The position numbers were made by a program, and so were the translations under genes. A stretch of DNA of 64,000 nt. Origin: Actinomycetes bacterium. GTDB lineage: Bacteria; Actinomycetota; Actinomycetes; Actinomycetales; Dermatophilaceae. Positions 53,255-61,664 of this stretch are shown piece after piece. Each line of letters opens with the position of its first letter. Position 1 is the first letter of the stretch. The notes below the pieces were generated by a model. It was given only the letters and a program-made list of their open reading frames with translations, had not been told where the DNA came from and made no database searches. Where the stretch lies: contig JAEZWF010000004.1 of the NCBI GenBank assembly GCA_023420415.1, positions 1-64,000 of the forward strand. The letters are read 5' to 3'.

Positions 53255-54712
53255 TCAGCTGTCGATGTTGGCCATGACGTGCTTGATGCGGGTGTAGTCC
53301 TCGAAGCCGTACATCGACAGGTCCTTGCCGTAACCGGACTTCTTGAAGCCACCGTGGGGCATCTCGGCCACGAGCGGGATGTGGGTGTTGATCCACACGC
53401 AGCCGAAGTCGAGCGCCTTCGACACACGCATCGCGCGGCCGAAGTCCTTGGTCCACACGCTCGAGGCGAGGCCGTACTCGACGCCGTTGGCCCAGCGGAT
53501 CGCCTCCTGCTCGTCGGTGAACTGCTGGACGGTGATGACGGGGCCGAAGATCTCGTCCTGGATCGCCTCGTCGTCCTGGCGCAGCCCGTCGAGCACCGTC
53601 GGCTCGAGGAAGAACCCGTCGCCCAGGTCGGACTTGCGCCGTCCGCCGGCGGCGACGCTCGCGTGGTCGGGCAGGCGGTCGAGGAAGCCCTGGATCCGCT
53701 CGAGCTGGTTGGCGTTGTTGACCGGTCCCAGCAGGGCGTCCTCGTCGTCCGGCATACCCACCTTGGCCTCGCCCTTGGCGAACTCACCCAGCGCGGCCAC
53801 GAAGTCGTCGTGGATGCGCGGCGAGGCGAGCACCCGGGTGGCGGCGGTGCAGTCCTGCCCGGCGTTGAAGTAGCCGGCGGTTGCGATGCCCTCGACCGCG
53901 GCCTCGATGTCGGCGTCGTCGAAGACGATGACCGGCGCCTTGCCGCCCAGCTCGAGGTGGACCCGCTTGACGTCGCGGCTCGCACTCTCGGCCACCTGGA
54001 TTCCGGCGCGCACCGAACCGGTGATGGCGACGAGCTGGGGCGTCGGGTGCTCGACGAGCGCACGCCCGGTCTCACGGTCACCGGTGATGACGTTGAAGGT
54101 GCCGGCGGGCAGGAACTCCGAGGCGATCTCGGCCATGAGCAGCGTGGTCTCGGGGGTGGTGTCCGACGGCTTGAGGACGACGGCGTTACCCGCGGCCAGC
54201 GCCGGGGCGATCTTCCACATCGCCATCATCATCGGGTAGTTCCACGGGGTCACCTGGCCGACGACGCCGATCGGTTCGCGTCGGATCCAGCTGGTGTGGC
54301 CGCGCATGTACTCCGCGGAGCTGCGGCCCTCGAGCACGCGTGCGGCGCCGGCGAAGAACCGCAGCTGGTCGACCATCGGCGGCACCTCCTCGCTCGCGGT
54401 GAGGGCCCACGGCTTGCCGGTGTTCTCGGCCTCGAGCTTGACGAACTCGTCGGCGCGCGCCTCGATCGCGTCGGCGAACTTGAGCAACGCCTGCTGGCGC
54501 TCACTCGGCGTGGTCTGGCCCCACTCCTCGAAGGCCTTGGAGGCCGCGCTGTATGCCGCGTCGACGTCGGCCTCGGTGGAGACGGGGGCCTTGGCGACGA
54601 CCTGGGCGGTGGCGGGGTTGACGATGTCGGCGGTGGCGTCGGTCTGCGCGTCGACGTACTCACCGCCGACGAAGTTGCGCAAGGTGCGGGGGCTGGCGGC
54701 CGTGGCTGTCAC
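53255..54712 (-). CDS. Gamma-aminobutyraldehyde dehydrogenase
   Basis: Aldehyde dehydrogenase of 485 residues, closest in pattern to aminobutyraldehyde dehydrogenases (PatD/Prr) oxidising 4-aminobutanal from putrescine to GABA. Cofactor binding [20 protein letters not shown] near 150, the base Glu in [19 protein letters not shown] near 250 and the nucleophile Cys in [15 protein letters not shown] near 285 are all present, and the family end [18 protein letters not shown] is seen. GTG at 54712 lies 5 nt from TTGGAG; a second GTG at 54718 is possible. It sits upstream of potDABC and is divergent from the Lrp/aminotransferase operon. Confidence 0.87.
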   Translation of the reverse strand: MTATAASPRTLRNFVGGEYVDAQTDATADIVNPATAQVVAKAPVSTEADVDAAYSAASKAFEEWGQTTPSERQQALLKFADAIEARADEFVKLEAENTGKPWALTASEEVPPMVDQLRFFAGAARVLEGRSSAEYMRGHTSWIRREPIGVVGQVTPWNYPMMMAMWKIAPALAAGNAVVLKPSDTTPETTLLMAEIASEFLPAGTFNVITGDRETGRALVEHPTPQLVAITGSVRAGIQVAESASRDVKRVHLELGGKAPVIVFDDADIEAAVEGIATAGYFNAGQDCTAATRVLASPRIHDDFVAALGEFAKGEAKVGMPDDEDALLGPVNNANQLERIQGFLDRLPDHASVAAGGRRKSDLGDGFFLEPTVLDGLRQDDEAIQDEIFGPVITVQQFTDEQEAIRWANGVEYGLASSVWTKDFGRAMRVSKALDFGCVWINTHIPLVAEMPHGGFKKSGYGKDLSMYGFEDYTRIKHVMANIDS

Positions 54713-54754
54713 TGACACTCCAAGTCGAGTCGGGTGCGGATTCCGTGCCTTCGC

Positions 54755-54866
54755 ACTGTAGTCCCCGCAGATACGATTTCAACAGGTTCCGCCCCTGAAA
54801 CTGTCCAAATCAATGCCCTTCTCAGTATTTGGCCACTGATTTCGTCGTGTTGCGACTTGCGCGAAA
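54755..54866. promoter_or_regulatory. Divergent regulatory region with inverted repeats and a promoter candidate
   Basis: This AT-richer gap between the dehydrogenase and the Lrp gene contains several inverted repeats: TTTCA-N14-TGAAA (54777-54800), CCAAAT-N16-ATTTGG (54805-54832) and TTTCG-N17-CGAAA (54840-54866). On the minus strand TTGAAA-N16-TACAGT (54782 to 54755) resembles a sigma70 promoter for the dehydrogenase gene. The adjoining Lrp-type regulator is the natural ligand for the repeats; this is inferred only. Confidence 0.5.
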
Positions 54867-54892
54867 CGGAACCGAGGGGACACCATGGCGTC

Positions 54893-55369
54893 GTGGCACG
54901 CACACCGAAGCCGGTCTCCGAGGTGAAGCTCGACGACGTCTCCAAGGCGATCATCGAGCTGCTCCAGGAGGACGGTCGTCAGGCCTACGCCACCATCGCC
55001 AAGCGGGTCGGTCTCTCCGAGGCCGCCGTCCGCCAGCGCGTGCAACGCCTCCTCGACCAGGAGGTCATGCAGATCGTCGCCGTCACCGATCCCCTCCAGG
55101 TCGGGTTCCGTCGCCAGGCGATGATCGGCATCCGCGTCGACGGCGACCTCACACCCGTCGCCGACGCGCTGACCGCCATGGACGAGGTCGCCTACGTCGT
55201 CACCACCGCCGGCTCCTTCGACGTGCTCGTCGAGGTCGTCTGCGAGGACGACGACGACCTGCTCCAGCTGCTGACCGGCAGCATCCGCACGCTTCCCGGC
55301 GTGCACAGCACCGAGACGTTCGTCTACCTGAAACTCAACAAACAGCACTACAACTGGGGTACCCGATGA
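54893..55369 (+). CDS. Lrp/AsnC family transcriptional regulator (polyamine-linked)
   Basis: A 158-residue Lrp-type regulator. The N-terminal helix-turn-helix is VSKAIIELLQEDGRQAYATI and VGLSEAAVRQRVQRLLDQEV (about 14-58). The RAM domain follows, with VVTTAGSFDVLVEVVCEDDDDL (about 100-121). GTG at 54893 is the best in-frame start; an ATG at 54885 is out of frame. It overlaps by 4 nt (ATGA) the aminotransferase gene it presumably controls, and is divergent from the aminobutyraldehyde dehydrogenase gene. Confidence 0.9.
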   Translation: MARTPKPVSEVKLDDVSKAIIELLQEDGRQAYATIAKRVGLSEAAVRQRVQRLLDQEVMQIVAVTDPLQVGFRRQAMIGIRVDGDLTPVADALTAMDEVAYVVTTAGSFDVLVEVVCEDDDDLLQLLTGSIRTLPGVHSTETFVYLKLNKQHYNWGTR

Positions 55370-56787
55370 CCACCACGCCCACGCCCGCCACGACCAACGC
55401 CGCGCCGGGCACCACACCCGCCGGCACGGCATACGCCGACGCCGCCCGCGACCACCTCTGGATGCACTTCACCCGGCACTCCACCTACTACGACGGCGGG
55501 CAGGTGCCCGTCATCGTCAAGGGTGAGGGCCACAAGATCTGGGACGACCAGGGCAAGGAGTACATCGACGGCCTCGCCGGGCTGTTCGTCGTCCAGGTCG
55601 GCCACGGACGCGCAGAGCTCGCCGAGGCGGCGGCCAAGCAGGCCAAGGACCTCGCGTTCTTCCCGCTGTGGTCCTACGCCCACCCCAAGGCCATCGAGCT
55701 GGCCGAGCGGCTGGCTGCCGGCGCCCCCGGAGACCTCAACCGCGTCTTCTTCACCACCGGTGGTGGCGAGGCCGTCGAGACGGCGTGGAAGCTCGCGAAG
55801 CAGTACTTCAAGCTCAAGGGCAAGCCCACCAAGACCAAGGTGATCAGCCGCAACGTCGCCTACCACGGCACCCCGCAGGGCGCCTTGTCCATCACCGGCA
55901 TCCCCGACGCCAAGGCCGTCTTCGAGCCGCTGGTGCCGGGCACGTTCAAGGTGCCGAACACCAACCTCTACCGGGCGCCGGAGCACCTGCGCGAGGACGA
56001 GAAGGCGTTCGGGCGCTGGGCCGCCGACCGCATCGCCGAGGCCATCGAGTTCGAGGGCCCGGACACGGTCGCAGCCGTCTTCCTCGAGCCGGTCCAGAAC
56101 TCCGGCGGCTGCTTCCCGCCGCCGCCCGGCTACTTCGAGCGGGTCCGCGAGATCTGCGACGAGTACGACGTGCTGCTCGTGTCGGACGAGGTCATCTGCG
56201 CCTTCGGCCGCATCGGCTCGATGTTCGCCTGCGACGACTTCAACTACGTGCCCGACATCATCACCTGTGCCAAGGGCATGACCTCCGGCTACTCCCCCAT
56301 CGGCGCGATGATCGCCAGCGACAAGCTGTTCGAGCCGTTCAAGCACGGCACGACGATGTTCCCCCACGGGTTCACCTTCGGCGGCCACCCGGTGTCGTCG
56401 GCGGTCGCGATGGCCAACCTCGACATCTTCGAGCGTGAGGGGCTCAACGACCACGTCAAGGAGAACTCCCCCAAGTTCCGCCAGAGCCTCGAGCGCCTGC
56501 TCGACCTGCCGATCGTGGGCGACGTCCGCGGCGCCGGCTACTTCTACGGCATCGAGCTGGTCAAGGACAAGGAGACCCGCGAGACCTTCAACGACGACGA
56601 GGCCGAGCGGCTGCTGCGCGGCTACCTGTCGAAGGCGCTGTTCGACGCGGGCATCTACTGCCGCGCCGACGACCGCGGCGACCCCGTCATCCAGCTCGCG
56701 CCGCCGTTGACGATCGGGCAGGCCGAGTTCGACGACATCGAGAGCCGCCTGCGCTCGGTGCTCCAGGGCGCACAGCAACACCTGTGA
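55366..56787 (+). CDS. Class III aminotransferase, putrescine--pyruvate type
   Basis: PLP-dependent aminotransferase of 473 residues. It shows the leader HFTRHSTYYDGGQVPVIVKG, GLFVVQVGHGRAELAEAAAKQA, FTTGGGEAVETAWKLAKQY, the PLP region LLVSDEVICAFGRIGSMF (Asp near 274) and the Schiff-base Lys in IITCAKGMTSGYSPIGA (near 303). The set resembles putrescine- or beta-alanine--pyruvate aminotransferases (SpuC/KES family). It would make 4-aminobutyraldehyde for the divergent dehydrogenase. Some members also use GABA, which could explain the absence of a separate GABA transaminase. Confidence 0.87.
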   Translation: MTTTPTPATTNAAPGTTPAGTAYADAARDHLWMHFTRHSTYYDGGQVPVIVKGEGHKIWDDQGKEYIDGLAGLFVVQVGHGRAELAEAAAKQAKDLAFFPLWSYAHPKAIELAERLAAGAPGDLNRVFFTTGGGEAVETAWKLAKQYFKLKGKPTKTKVISRNVAYHGTPQGALSITGIPDAKAVFEPLVPGTFKVPNTNLYRAPEHLREDEKAFGRWAADRIAEAIEFEGPDTVAAVFLEPVQNSGGCFPPPPGYFERVREICDEYDVLLVSDEVICAFGRIGSMFACDDFNYVPDIITCAKGMTSGYSPIGAMIASDKLFEPFKHGTTMFPHGFTFGGHPVSSAVAMANLDIFEREGLNDHVKENSPKFRQSLERLLDLPIVGDVRGAGYFYGIELVKDKETRETFNDDEAERLLRGYLSKALFDAGIYCRADDRGDPVIQLAPPLTIGQAEFDDIESRLRSVLQGAQQHL

Positions 56788-56788
56788 G

Positions 56789-58153
56789 GTGACCCAGCCC
56801 CTCTGGTGGGAGGCGGACGACGGGGCGACGGCCCACCCCTCGACGCCCCCCTCGCGTGCGGACGTCGTCATCGTCGGGGGCGGGTTCACCGGCCTGTGGA
56901 CCGCCTTCTACCTGCTGACCGCCGAACCCGCCCTCGACGTGCTCGTCCTCGAGGCCGAGCACGTCGGGTTCGGGGCCAGTGGCCGCAACGGCGGCTGGGT
57001 GTCGGCGCTCTGGCCGGTGGGCCCGGACGCGTTGGCCCGCAAGGCCGGTCGCGACGCAGCGGCGGCGATGGTGACCGCCCTGCAGGAGACCGTTGACGAG
57101 GTGGGCAGGGCCGCGGAGTCCGCGGGCATCGACTGCGGGCTCCGCAAGGGCGGCACCCTCGCCCTCGCGCGTTCGAGCGCCCAGGTCGAGCGGGCGCTGG
57201 CAGAGGTCGCGCACTCCACGGCGTGGGGCATGGGCACGCAGTGGCTGTCTGCCGCGCAGGCGCGTGATCGCCTCGCCGCCACCAACGTGCACGGCGCGAC
57301 CTTCAACCCGCACTGCGCGCGCGTGCACCCGCGCCGCCTCGTCGACGGGCTCGCCACCGCGGTGCGCCGGCTGGGCGCTCGGGTCGTCGAGCGCGCCCGC
57401 GTCACCGCCATCGCGCCCGGTGAGGTGCACGTGACGACGCCGACGGACGAAGCCCGAAAAGTGCTGGCACGTCACGTGATTCGCGCCACCGAGGCGTGGA
57501 CCGCACGACTGCCCGGCGAGAGCCGCACCATCGCACCTGTCTACTCGCTCATGGTCGCCACCGAACCCCTGACCGAGAACCAGTGGGCGCAGATCGGCCT
57601 CGCCGAGGCCGAGGTGTTCAGCGACCACCGGCACGTCGTCATCTACGGGCAGCGCACCGTCGACGACCGGCTCGCCTTCGGTGGCCGTGGTGCGCCGTAC
57701 CACTTCGGCTCCCGGATCCGTCCCGCGTTCGACCACGAGGCTGCGGTCTTCGCCGACCTGCGCAGGACCCTCACGGGACTACTCCCGCAGCTGGGCGGCG
57801 TGGAGTTCACGCATGCCTGGGGCGGCCCGCTCGGCATCGCGCGTGACTGGCACCCCTCGGTCGGTCACGACCCGGCGACGGGTCTCGGGTGGGCGGGTGG
57901 CTACGTCGGCGACGGTGTGGCCGCGACCAACCTCGCGGGGCGCACCCTCGCCGACCTGGTGCTCGGACGGCATACCTCCCTCACCGCACTCCCCTGGGTC
58001 GGGCACCGCAGCCGACGCTGGGAGCCAGAGCCGCTGCGATGGCTGGGCGTCAACGCGGGCCTGCGGTTGGCCGCGGCAGCCGACCGCGAGGAGGCTCGCA
58101 CGGGTCGGCCCGCCCGCCTCGGCCGCGCGCTCTCGGCGCTGACCGGTCACTAG
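56789..58153 (+). CDS. FAD-dependent oxidoreductase (DAO family; amine oxidase-like)
   Basis: A 454-residue flavoprotein. The FAD-binding motif is ADVVIVGGGFTGLWTAFYL (near residue 24), then EAEHVGFGASGRNGGWVS near 56. ARVHPRRLVDGLATAVRRLG and the late GGYVGDGVAATNLAGRTLAD complete the DAO-type fold. Sequence pattern is shared with gamma-glutamylputrescine oxidases (PuuB), but no PuuA or PuuD gene is nearby, so the amine substrate is open. GTG start is 1 nt after the aminotransferase stop, so it should be part of the polyamine operon. Confidence 0.82.
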   Translation: MTQPLWWEADDGATAHPSTPPSRADVVIVGGGFTGLWTAFYLLTAEPALDVLVLEAEHVGFGASGRNGGWVSALWPVGPDALARKAGRDAAAAMVTALQETVDEVGRAAESAGIDCGLRKGGTLALARSSAQVERALAEVAHSTAWGMGTQWLSAAQARDRLAATNVHGATFNPHCARVHPRRLVDGLATAVRRLGARVVERARVTAIAPGEVHVTTPTDEARKVLARHVIRATEAWTARLPGESRTIAPVYSLMVATEPLTENQWAQIGLAEAEVFSDHRHVVIYGQRTVDDRLAFGGRGAPYHFGSRIRPAFDHEAAVFADLRRTLTGLLPQLGGVEFTHAWGGPLGIARDWHPSVGHDPATGLGWAGGYVGDGVAATNLAGRTLADLVLGRHTSLTALPWVGHRSRRWEPEPLRWLGVNAGLRLAAAADREEARTGRPARLGRALSALTGH

Positions 58154-58163
58154 GGTCGGGGGC

Positions 58164-59333
58164 ATGGCCCTGCCACCCGACCTGCCCCCGAGCAGCGAGA
58201 TCGAGACCCTCACCGCCCTCGACGCAGCGTTGGCGTCGGGGCGTCCGCTGCACGGCTTGCGGCTGCAGGACCTCGACCTCACCGCACACTGCGACCAGCT
58301 CCTGGCGCGCACCGACCTCGAGGGCGTGGTGGTACTCGGTGGTCAGCTGCCGCCCGAGCTGGACGAGCACCTGCGCGCCCACGGCGCACTCATCTTCCCC
58401 ACCGACCCGCACGCACCCATCGACCCCTACCGCGCCGCCCTCTACACCCCGCAGGAGCTGTATGCCGGCCTGCGTGAGCGGGGGTACGAGGCCACCCCCG
58501 ACTACCTCGCCTACGAGTGGGTGCGTGACGCCGAGCGCCAGCACGACGCGTTCGTCACCCTGCTGCGCGCCATCCACGACGACTCCGTCAGCGACGCACT
58601 CCTCGAGTTCGTCGGCGACCGTCCGGTCGTCGGCGTCATGGGCGGGCACGCCCTCGGCCGTGGCACGGACGGGTATGCCGCGGCGGCGCGTCTGGGGCAC
58701 ACCCTCGCGAAGGCGGGCCTGCTCGTGGTGACCGGCGGGGGCCCCGGTGCCATGGAGGCGGCGAACCTGGGAGCGTTGTGCGAGAACGCGATTCAGCTCG
58801 ACGACGCCCTGGAGCGGTTGGCGGCGGTCCCGTCCTTCCGCCCTTCCGTGCAGGACTGGGCGCTGCTGGCGCTGGACATCCGCGACTCGATCACGCCGAG
58901 CACCGAGCCCACGAGCCTCGGCATCCCGACGTGGTTCTACGGCCACGAGCCGCCGAACGTCTTCTGCGACGGCATCGCCAAGTACTTCTCCAACGCGGTC
59001 CGCGAGGACGGGCTGCTGGCCCGCGCCACGGGCGGTCTCATCGTCCTGGAGGGCGCCGCCGGCACCGTGCAGGAGATCTTCCAGGCAGTCACCCCGCGCT
59101 ACTACGCCACTGATGAGACGCCCGTGCCTCCCCTGGTCCTCGTCGGCAGGGACTACTGGACCAGGACCGTCCCGGTGTGGCCGGCCCTCGAGGCGCTGGG
59201 CCGGGACCGCAGGCTGGGCAAGGCAGTTCACCTCGTCGACACCGCCGAGGAAGCAGCCCGGATCATCTGCGACCTCAACCCCCCGATCGATCCCCAGCTC
59301 ATGCCACCGCCGCTCACACCACCGGCCAGGTGA
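58164..59333 (+). CDS. LOG-family-like Rossmann protein with N-terminal extension
   Basis: A 389-residue protein. The N-terminal 130 residues (HGLRLQDLDLTAHCDQLLAR) are not a recognised domain. From about 150 on it follows the LOG/lysine decarboxylase-like Rossmann pattern: VVGVMGGHALGRGTDGY, VVTGGGPGAMEAANLGAL (PGAMEAAN is near the canonical PGxMxA-N) and LIVLEGAAGTVQEIFQA in place of the PGGxGTxxE motif. LOG enzymes release cytokinin bases from ribotides; the altered motif makes that activity uncertain. It starts 11 nt after the oxidoreductase gene and overlaps the next (GTGA). Confidence 0.78.
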   Translation: MALPPDLPPSSEIETLTALDAALASGRPLHGLRLQDLDLTAHCDQLLARTDLEGVVVLGGQLPPELDEHLRAHGALIFPTDPHAPIDPYRAALYTPQELYAGLRERGYEATPDYLAYEWVRDAERQHDAFVTLLRAIHDDSVSDALLEFVGDRPVVGVMGGHALGRGTDGYAAAARLGHTLAKAGLLVVTGGGPGAMEAANLGALCENAIQLDDALERLAAVPSFRPSVQDWALLALDIRDSITPSTEPTSLGIPTWFYGHEPPNVFCDGIAKYFSNAVREDGLLARATGGLIVLEGAAGTVQEIFQAVTPRYYATDETPVPPLVLVGRDYWTRTVPVWPALEALGRDRRLGKAVHLVDTAEEAARIICDLNPPIDPQLMPPPLTPPAR

Positions 59334-59848
59334 CTCCCGTGGAGCTCGCCGACCTCGCCCGCAAGGACTTCACCTATACCCCGAGGGGACTCACCCTGGA
59401 CGGCCCACTGCCACCGGGCATCCACCACCTGGAGGTGCGGCGCCGCATCGGACGCGGCGACGCGGCATACCGGTCCGCAGGCGAGTCAGTGATGACGTTC
59501 GGCGCGCAGCGCGGCTGCGCGTTGCGGCCGCAGGCCACCGCCACCCGCGCGGCGGTCGGTGTCGACCTCCTCAGCCGGCTCGCGGTCGTCCCGGTGCCGT
59601 GCCGGGTCGTCTGGGCGCTCGAGGGACCGGAGCGCACGGGCTTCGGGTACGGCACCCTCGAGGGGCACCCAGAGAGCGGCGAGGAGGGCTTCCTCGTCGA
59701 GCGCGAGGGCGATGACGTGTATGCCGTGATCCGCGCCTACTCGGTCGCGGTCCACCCGGCAGCCCGTGTGGGCGGGCCGCTCACACGCCGGCTGCAGTGG
59801 CTGGCGGCCCTCGGCTACATCGCTGCCATCCGCCGATCGACCACCTGA
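59330..59848 (+). CDS. DUF1990 family protein
   Basis: A 172-residue protein. TYTPRGLTLDGPLPPGIHHL, followed by RRIGRGDAAYRSAGESVMTF, is the typical DUF1990 opening, and FGYGTLEGHPESGEEGFLVE and AVIRAYSVAVHPAARVGGPL complete the pattern. The fold is START/SRPBCC-like; function is unknown. GTG at 59330 overlaps the stop of the LOG gene, which decides the start. It converges on the CopD gene with 23 nt between. Confidence 0.85.
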   Translation: MTPVELADLARKDFTYTPRGLTLDGPLPPGIHHLEVRRRIGRGDAAYRSAGESVMTFGAQRGCALRPQATATRAAVGVDLLSRLAVVPVPCRVVWALEGPERTGFGYGTLEGHPESGEEGFLVEREGDDVYAVIRAYSVAVHPAARVGGPLTRRLQWLAALGYIAAIRRSTT

Positions 59849-59871
59849 GAGCTGTTGGGGCGCAAGGCTGC

Positions 59872-60759
59872 TCACGCAGGCGGCGGCGCCACCAGCACGA
59901 GGATGGCGGTGGTGCCGAGGACGGCGAAGGCGGTCGCCAGCTCCGCCCCCATGACCACCGCGAGGGCGTGGACACCCGGGCTCAGGGCGATGCGCTCGGG
60001 CGAGTTCAGCCGGCGGAAGGTCACCTCGCCCGCGTAGCGCCGACCGTGGTTGCCGAGCAGCAGCATGACCGCGAACAGCAGCGCCTTGACCATGAAGACC
60101 AACCCGTAGGACGACGACAGCAGCGCGTCGACGCCATCGCTCACCGCCAGGGCGTGGGCGGTCCCGGTCACGACCAGCAGCACCACGCTGACGAACGCGA
60201 GCGTCGAGAAGCGCGGGATGACCTCGTCGAGGACGGCGACGTTCTCCTGCGGGATGATCACGACGGCCAGCGCGACCAGACCACCCAGCCAGCCGGCTGT
60301 GGCGAACAGGTGGCCGATCGTGGCCGCGACCTTGACCGCCTGCCAGTCGCCTTCGACCGCGTTCGACTGCACCACGAGGGTCACCGCCACCACGGCCACG
60401 ACCGCGAGGGCGACGACCCGCCGCACCCGGACCACGGGCGAGGCCGTGAAGTCCGCCAGGAAACCGGCCAGCACGACGAGCACCGCCACGCGCACGAGCA
60501 CGGCGACACCGTCCTCGCGACCCAACGACGAGAACAGGTCGCCACCACGCACCCACCACGGCAGGAGCAGGCCCAGCAGGCTCGCGAGCGCCAGGACGAT
60601 GGTGCCACCCCCGAGCAGGCGACGGAGGCGTTCGTCTGCCTGCCCGGCCGGCCAGACCAGCGACCAGAAGACGAGCGTCCCCGCCACCATGACGAAGCCG
60701 GCGTAGACGAGCACACGCAGCAGGCTGCTCACGAGGTCGACCTGGGCCGGGTTCATCAC
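59872..60759 (-). CDS. CopD family copper-resistance-like membrane protein
   Basis: A 295-residue integral membrane protein with eight predicted helices and the CopD-domain sequence: VSSLLRVLVYAGFVMVAGTL at the start, KVAATIGHLFATAGWLGGLV near 155 with the conserved His, and FSTLAFVSVVLLVVTGTAHAL near 190. It probably acts in copper uptake or handling in the membrane. GTG at 60757-60759 overlaps the stop of the upstream gene. No CopC or copper chaperone is adjacent. Confidence 0.82.
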   Translation of the reverse strand: MMNPAQVDLVSSLLRVLVYAGFVMVAGTLVFWSLVWPAGQADERLRRLLGGGTIVLALASLLGLLLPWWVRGGDLFSSLGREDGVAVLVRVAVLVVLAGFLADFTASPVVRVRRVVALAVVAVVAVTLVVQSNAVEGDWQAVKVAATIGHLFATAGWLGGLVALAVVIIPQENVAVLDEVIPRFSTLAFVSVVLLVVTGTAHALAVSDGVDALLSSSYGLVFMVKALLFAVMLLLGNHGRRYAGEVTFRRLNSPERIALSPGVHALAVVMGAELATAFAVLGTTAILVLVAPPPA

Positions 60760-61541
60760 GGCCTCGGCATGCTGATCTGGAGCACGACCACCGCGTTGCC
60801 CGAGGGGATGGGGTCGCGCAGCTCGAACGCCCCGGACTCACCCGAGGCGCAGACCCTCGCCAGCGGTGACAGGCGCGGGCAGATGAGGTTGAGCACTGCC
60901 GGGTCCGCCGTGCGCAGGATGACGTCGGCGTCCATCGCGACGGTGCTGATGGGGGCGACCACGCCCAGTCCACGGCCCACGTCCGACGGCAGGCTGCGAC
61001 GCGTCGTGCCGTCGAGGACGTAGCGCAGCTCGACCACCCGCGTCGGCGCGCCCAGGTCGACCACGACGGTTCGGCGCAGTCTGGCCGGGACGTCCACCGG
61101 GCGACCGTCAGCGATGGCCTGCAGCTCGCGGACCGCGGGGATGACACCGTCCAGGCCGCTGCCCGCCCCGGCCACGTCGGGCGGTGCCAGGGCCAGGGTC
61201 GTGCGCTCACGGGTGAAGATGGCCTGCTCGGCGACCTCGAAGCTGCCGTCGGACCGGACGGCGACGCGCAGCGACACCCCGGGCTCGGTGGTCCCCGGAC
61301 CGGCCGCGTCCTCCCCGGGTGCCGAGGGTTCGGCAGGCGCGGACGGCGGCGTGGTCAGTGTCGCCGTGGAGCTGCCGACCGTCGGCGTCGTCGTGCGGGC
61401 GGGCGAGGTCGCGCGGTTGACCTCGGCACGCGGCATACCCTCACGTGCCACGACGACCGCGCCGGCGAGCAGCACGGCGGCCCCGCTGACCGCCACCCCG
61501 CGACGCACCGCAGGCCGCACGTCCCACCCCGCTCTCGACAC
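60756..61541 (-). CDS. Secreted or membrane-anchored protein, CopD partner, unknown family
   Basis: About 261 residues, exported or anchored by one N-terminal helix (GVAVSGAAVLLAGAVVVA). A Thr/Pro/Ser/Ala-rich linker follows (about 40-90), then a beta-rich domain (from about 95) with LRVAVRSDGSFEVAEQAIFT and a Cys pair (LICPRLSPLARVCASG) near the end. No family was recognised. GTG at 61541 is a guess; GTG at 61520 or a longer start are also possible. It overlaps the CopD gene by 4 nt, so the two probably act together. Confidence 0.6.
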   Translation of the reverse strand: MSRAGWDVRPAVRRGVAVSGAAVLLAGAVVVAREGMPRAEVNRATSPARTTTPTVGSSTATLTTPPSAPAEPSAPGEDAAGPGTTEPGVSLRVAVRSDGSFEVAEQAIFTRERTTLALAPPDVAGAGSGLDGVIPAVRELQAIADGRPVDVPARLRRTVVVDLGAPTRVVELRYVLDGTTRRSLPSDVGRGLGVVAPISTVAMDADVILRTADPAVLNLICPRLSPLARVCASGESGAFELRDPIPSGNAVVVLQISMPRP

Positions 61542-61604
61542 CTCCCGACCGAACCCGCCCAGTCGACCACAGCGCAGGCGGGCGCACCTACGTCGTTTGG
61601 GGGG

Positions 61605-61630
61605 CGTATGCGTCCAAGTGCGCGCATACG
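61605..61630. promoter_or_regulatory. Inverted repeat CGTATGCG-N10-CGCATACG, operator candidate
   Basis: A perfect 8-nt inverted repeat sits in the divergent region between the CopD-partner gene and the DUF4397 gene (61542-61664). Such spacing suits binding by a dimeric regulator. The half-site differs from the dispersed GTATGCC motif by one base (GTATGCG). Which gene, if either, is controlled is unknown. Confidence 0.45.
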
Positions 61631-61664
61631 GTGCCCAGAACCGCCACGTCACGCAGGGGGACCC

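Noticed and set aside
51871..54081. A 736-codon minus-strand frame extending PotD
   Set aside because: The extra N-terminal part is an out-of-frame reading of the aldehyde dehydrogenase gene; PotD has a full signal sequence from 53121.
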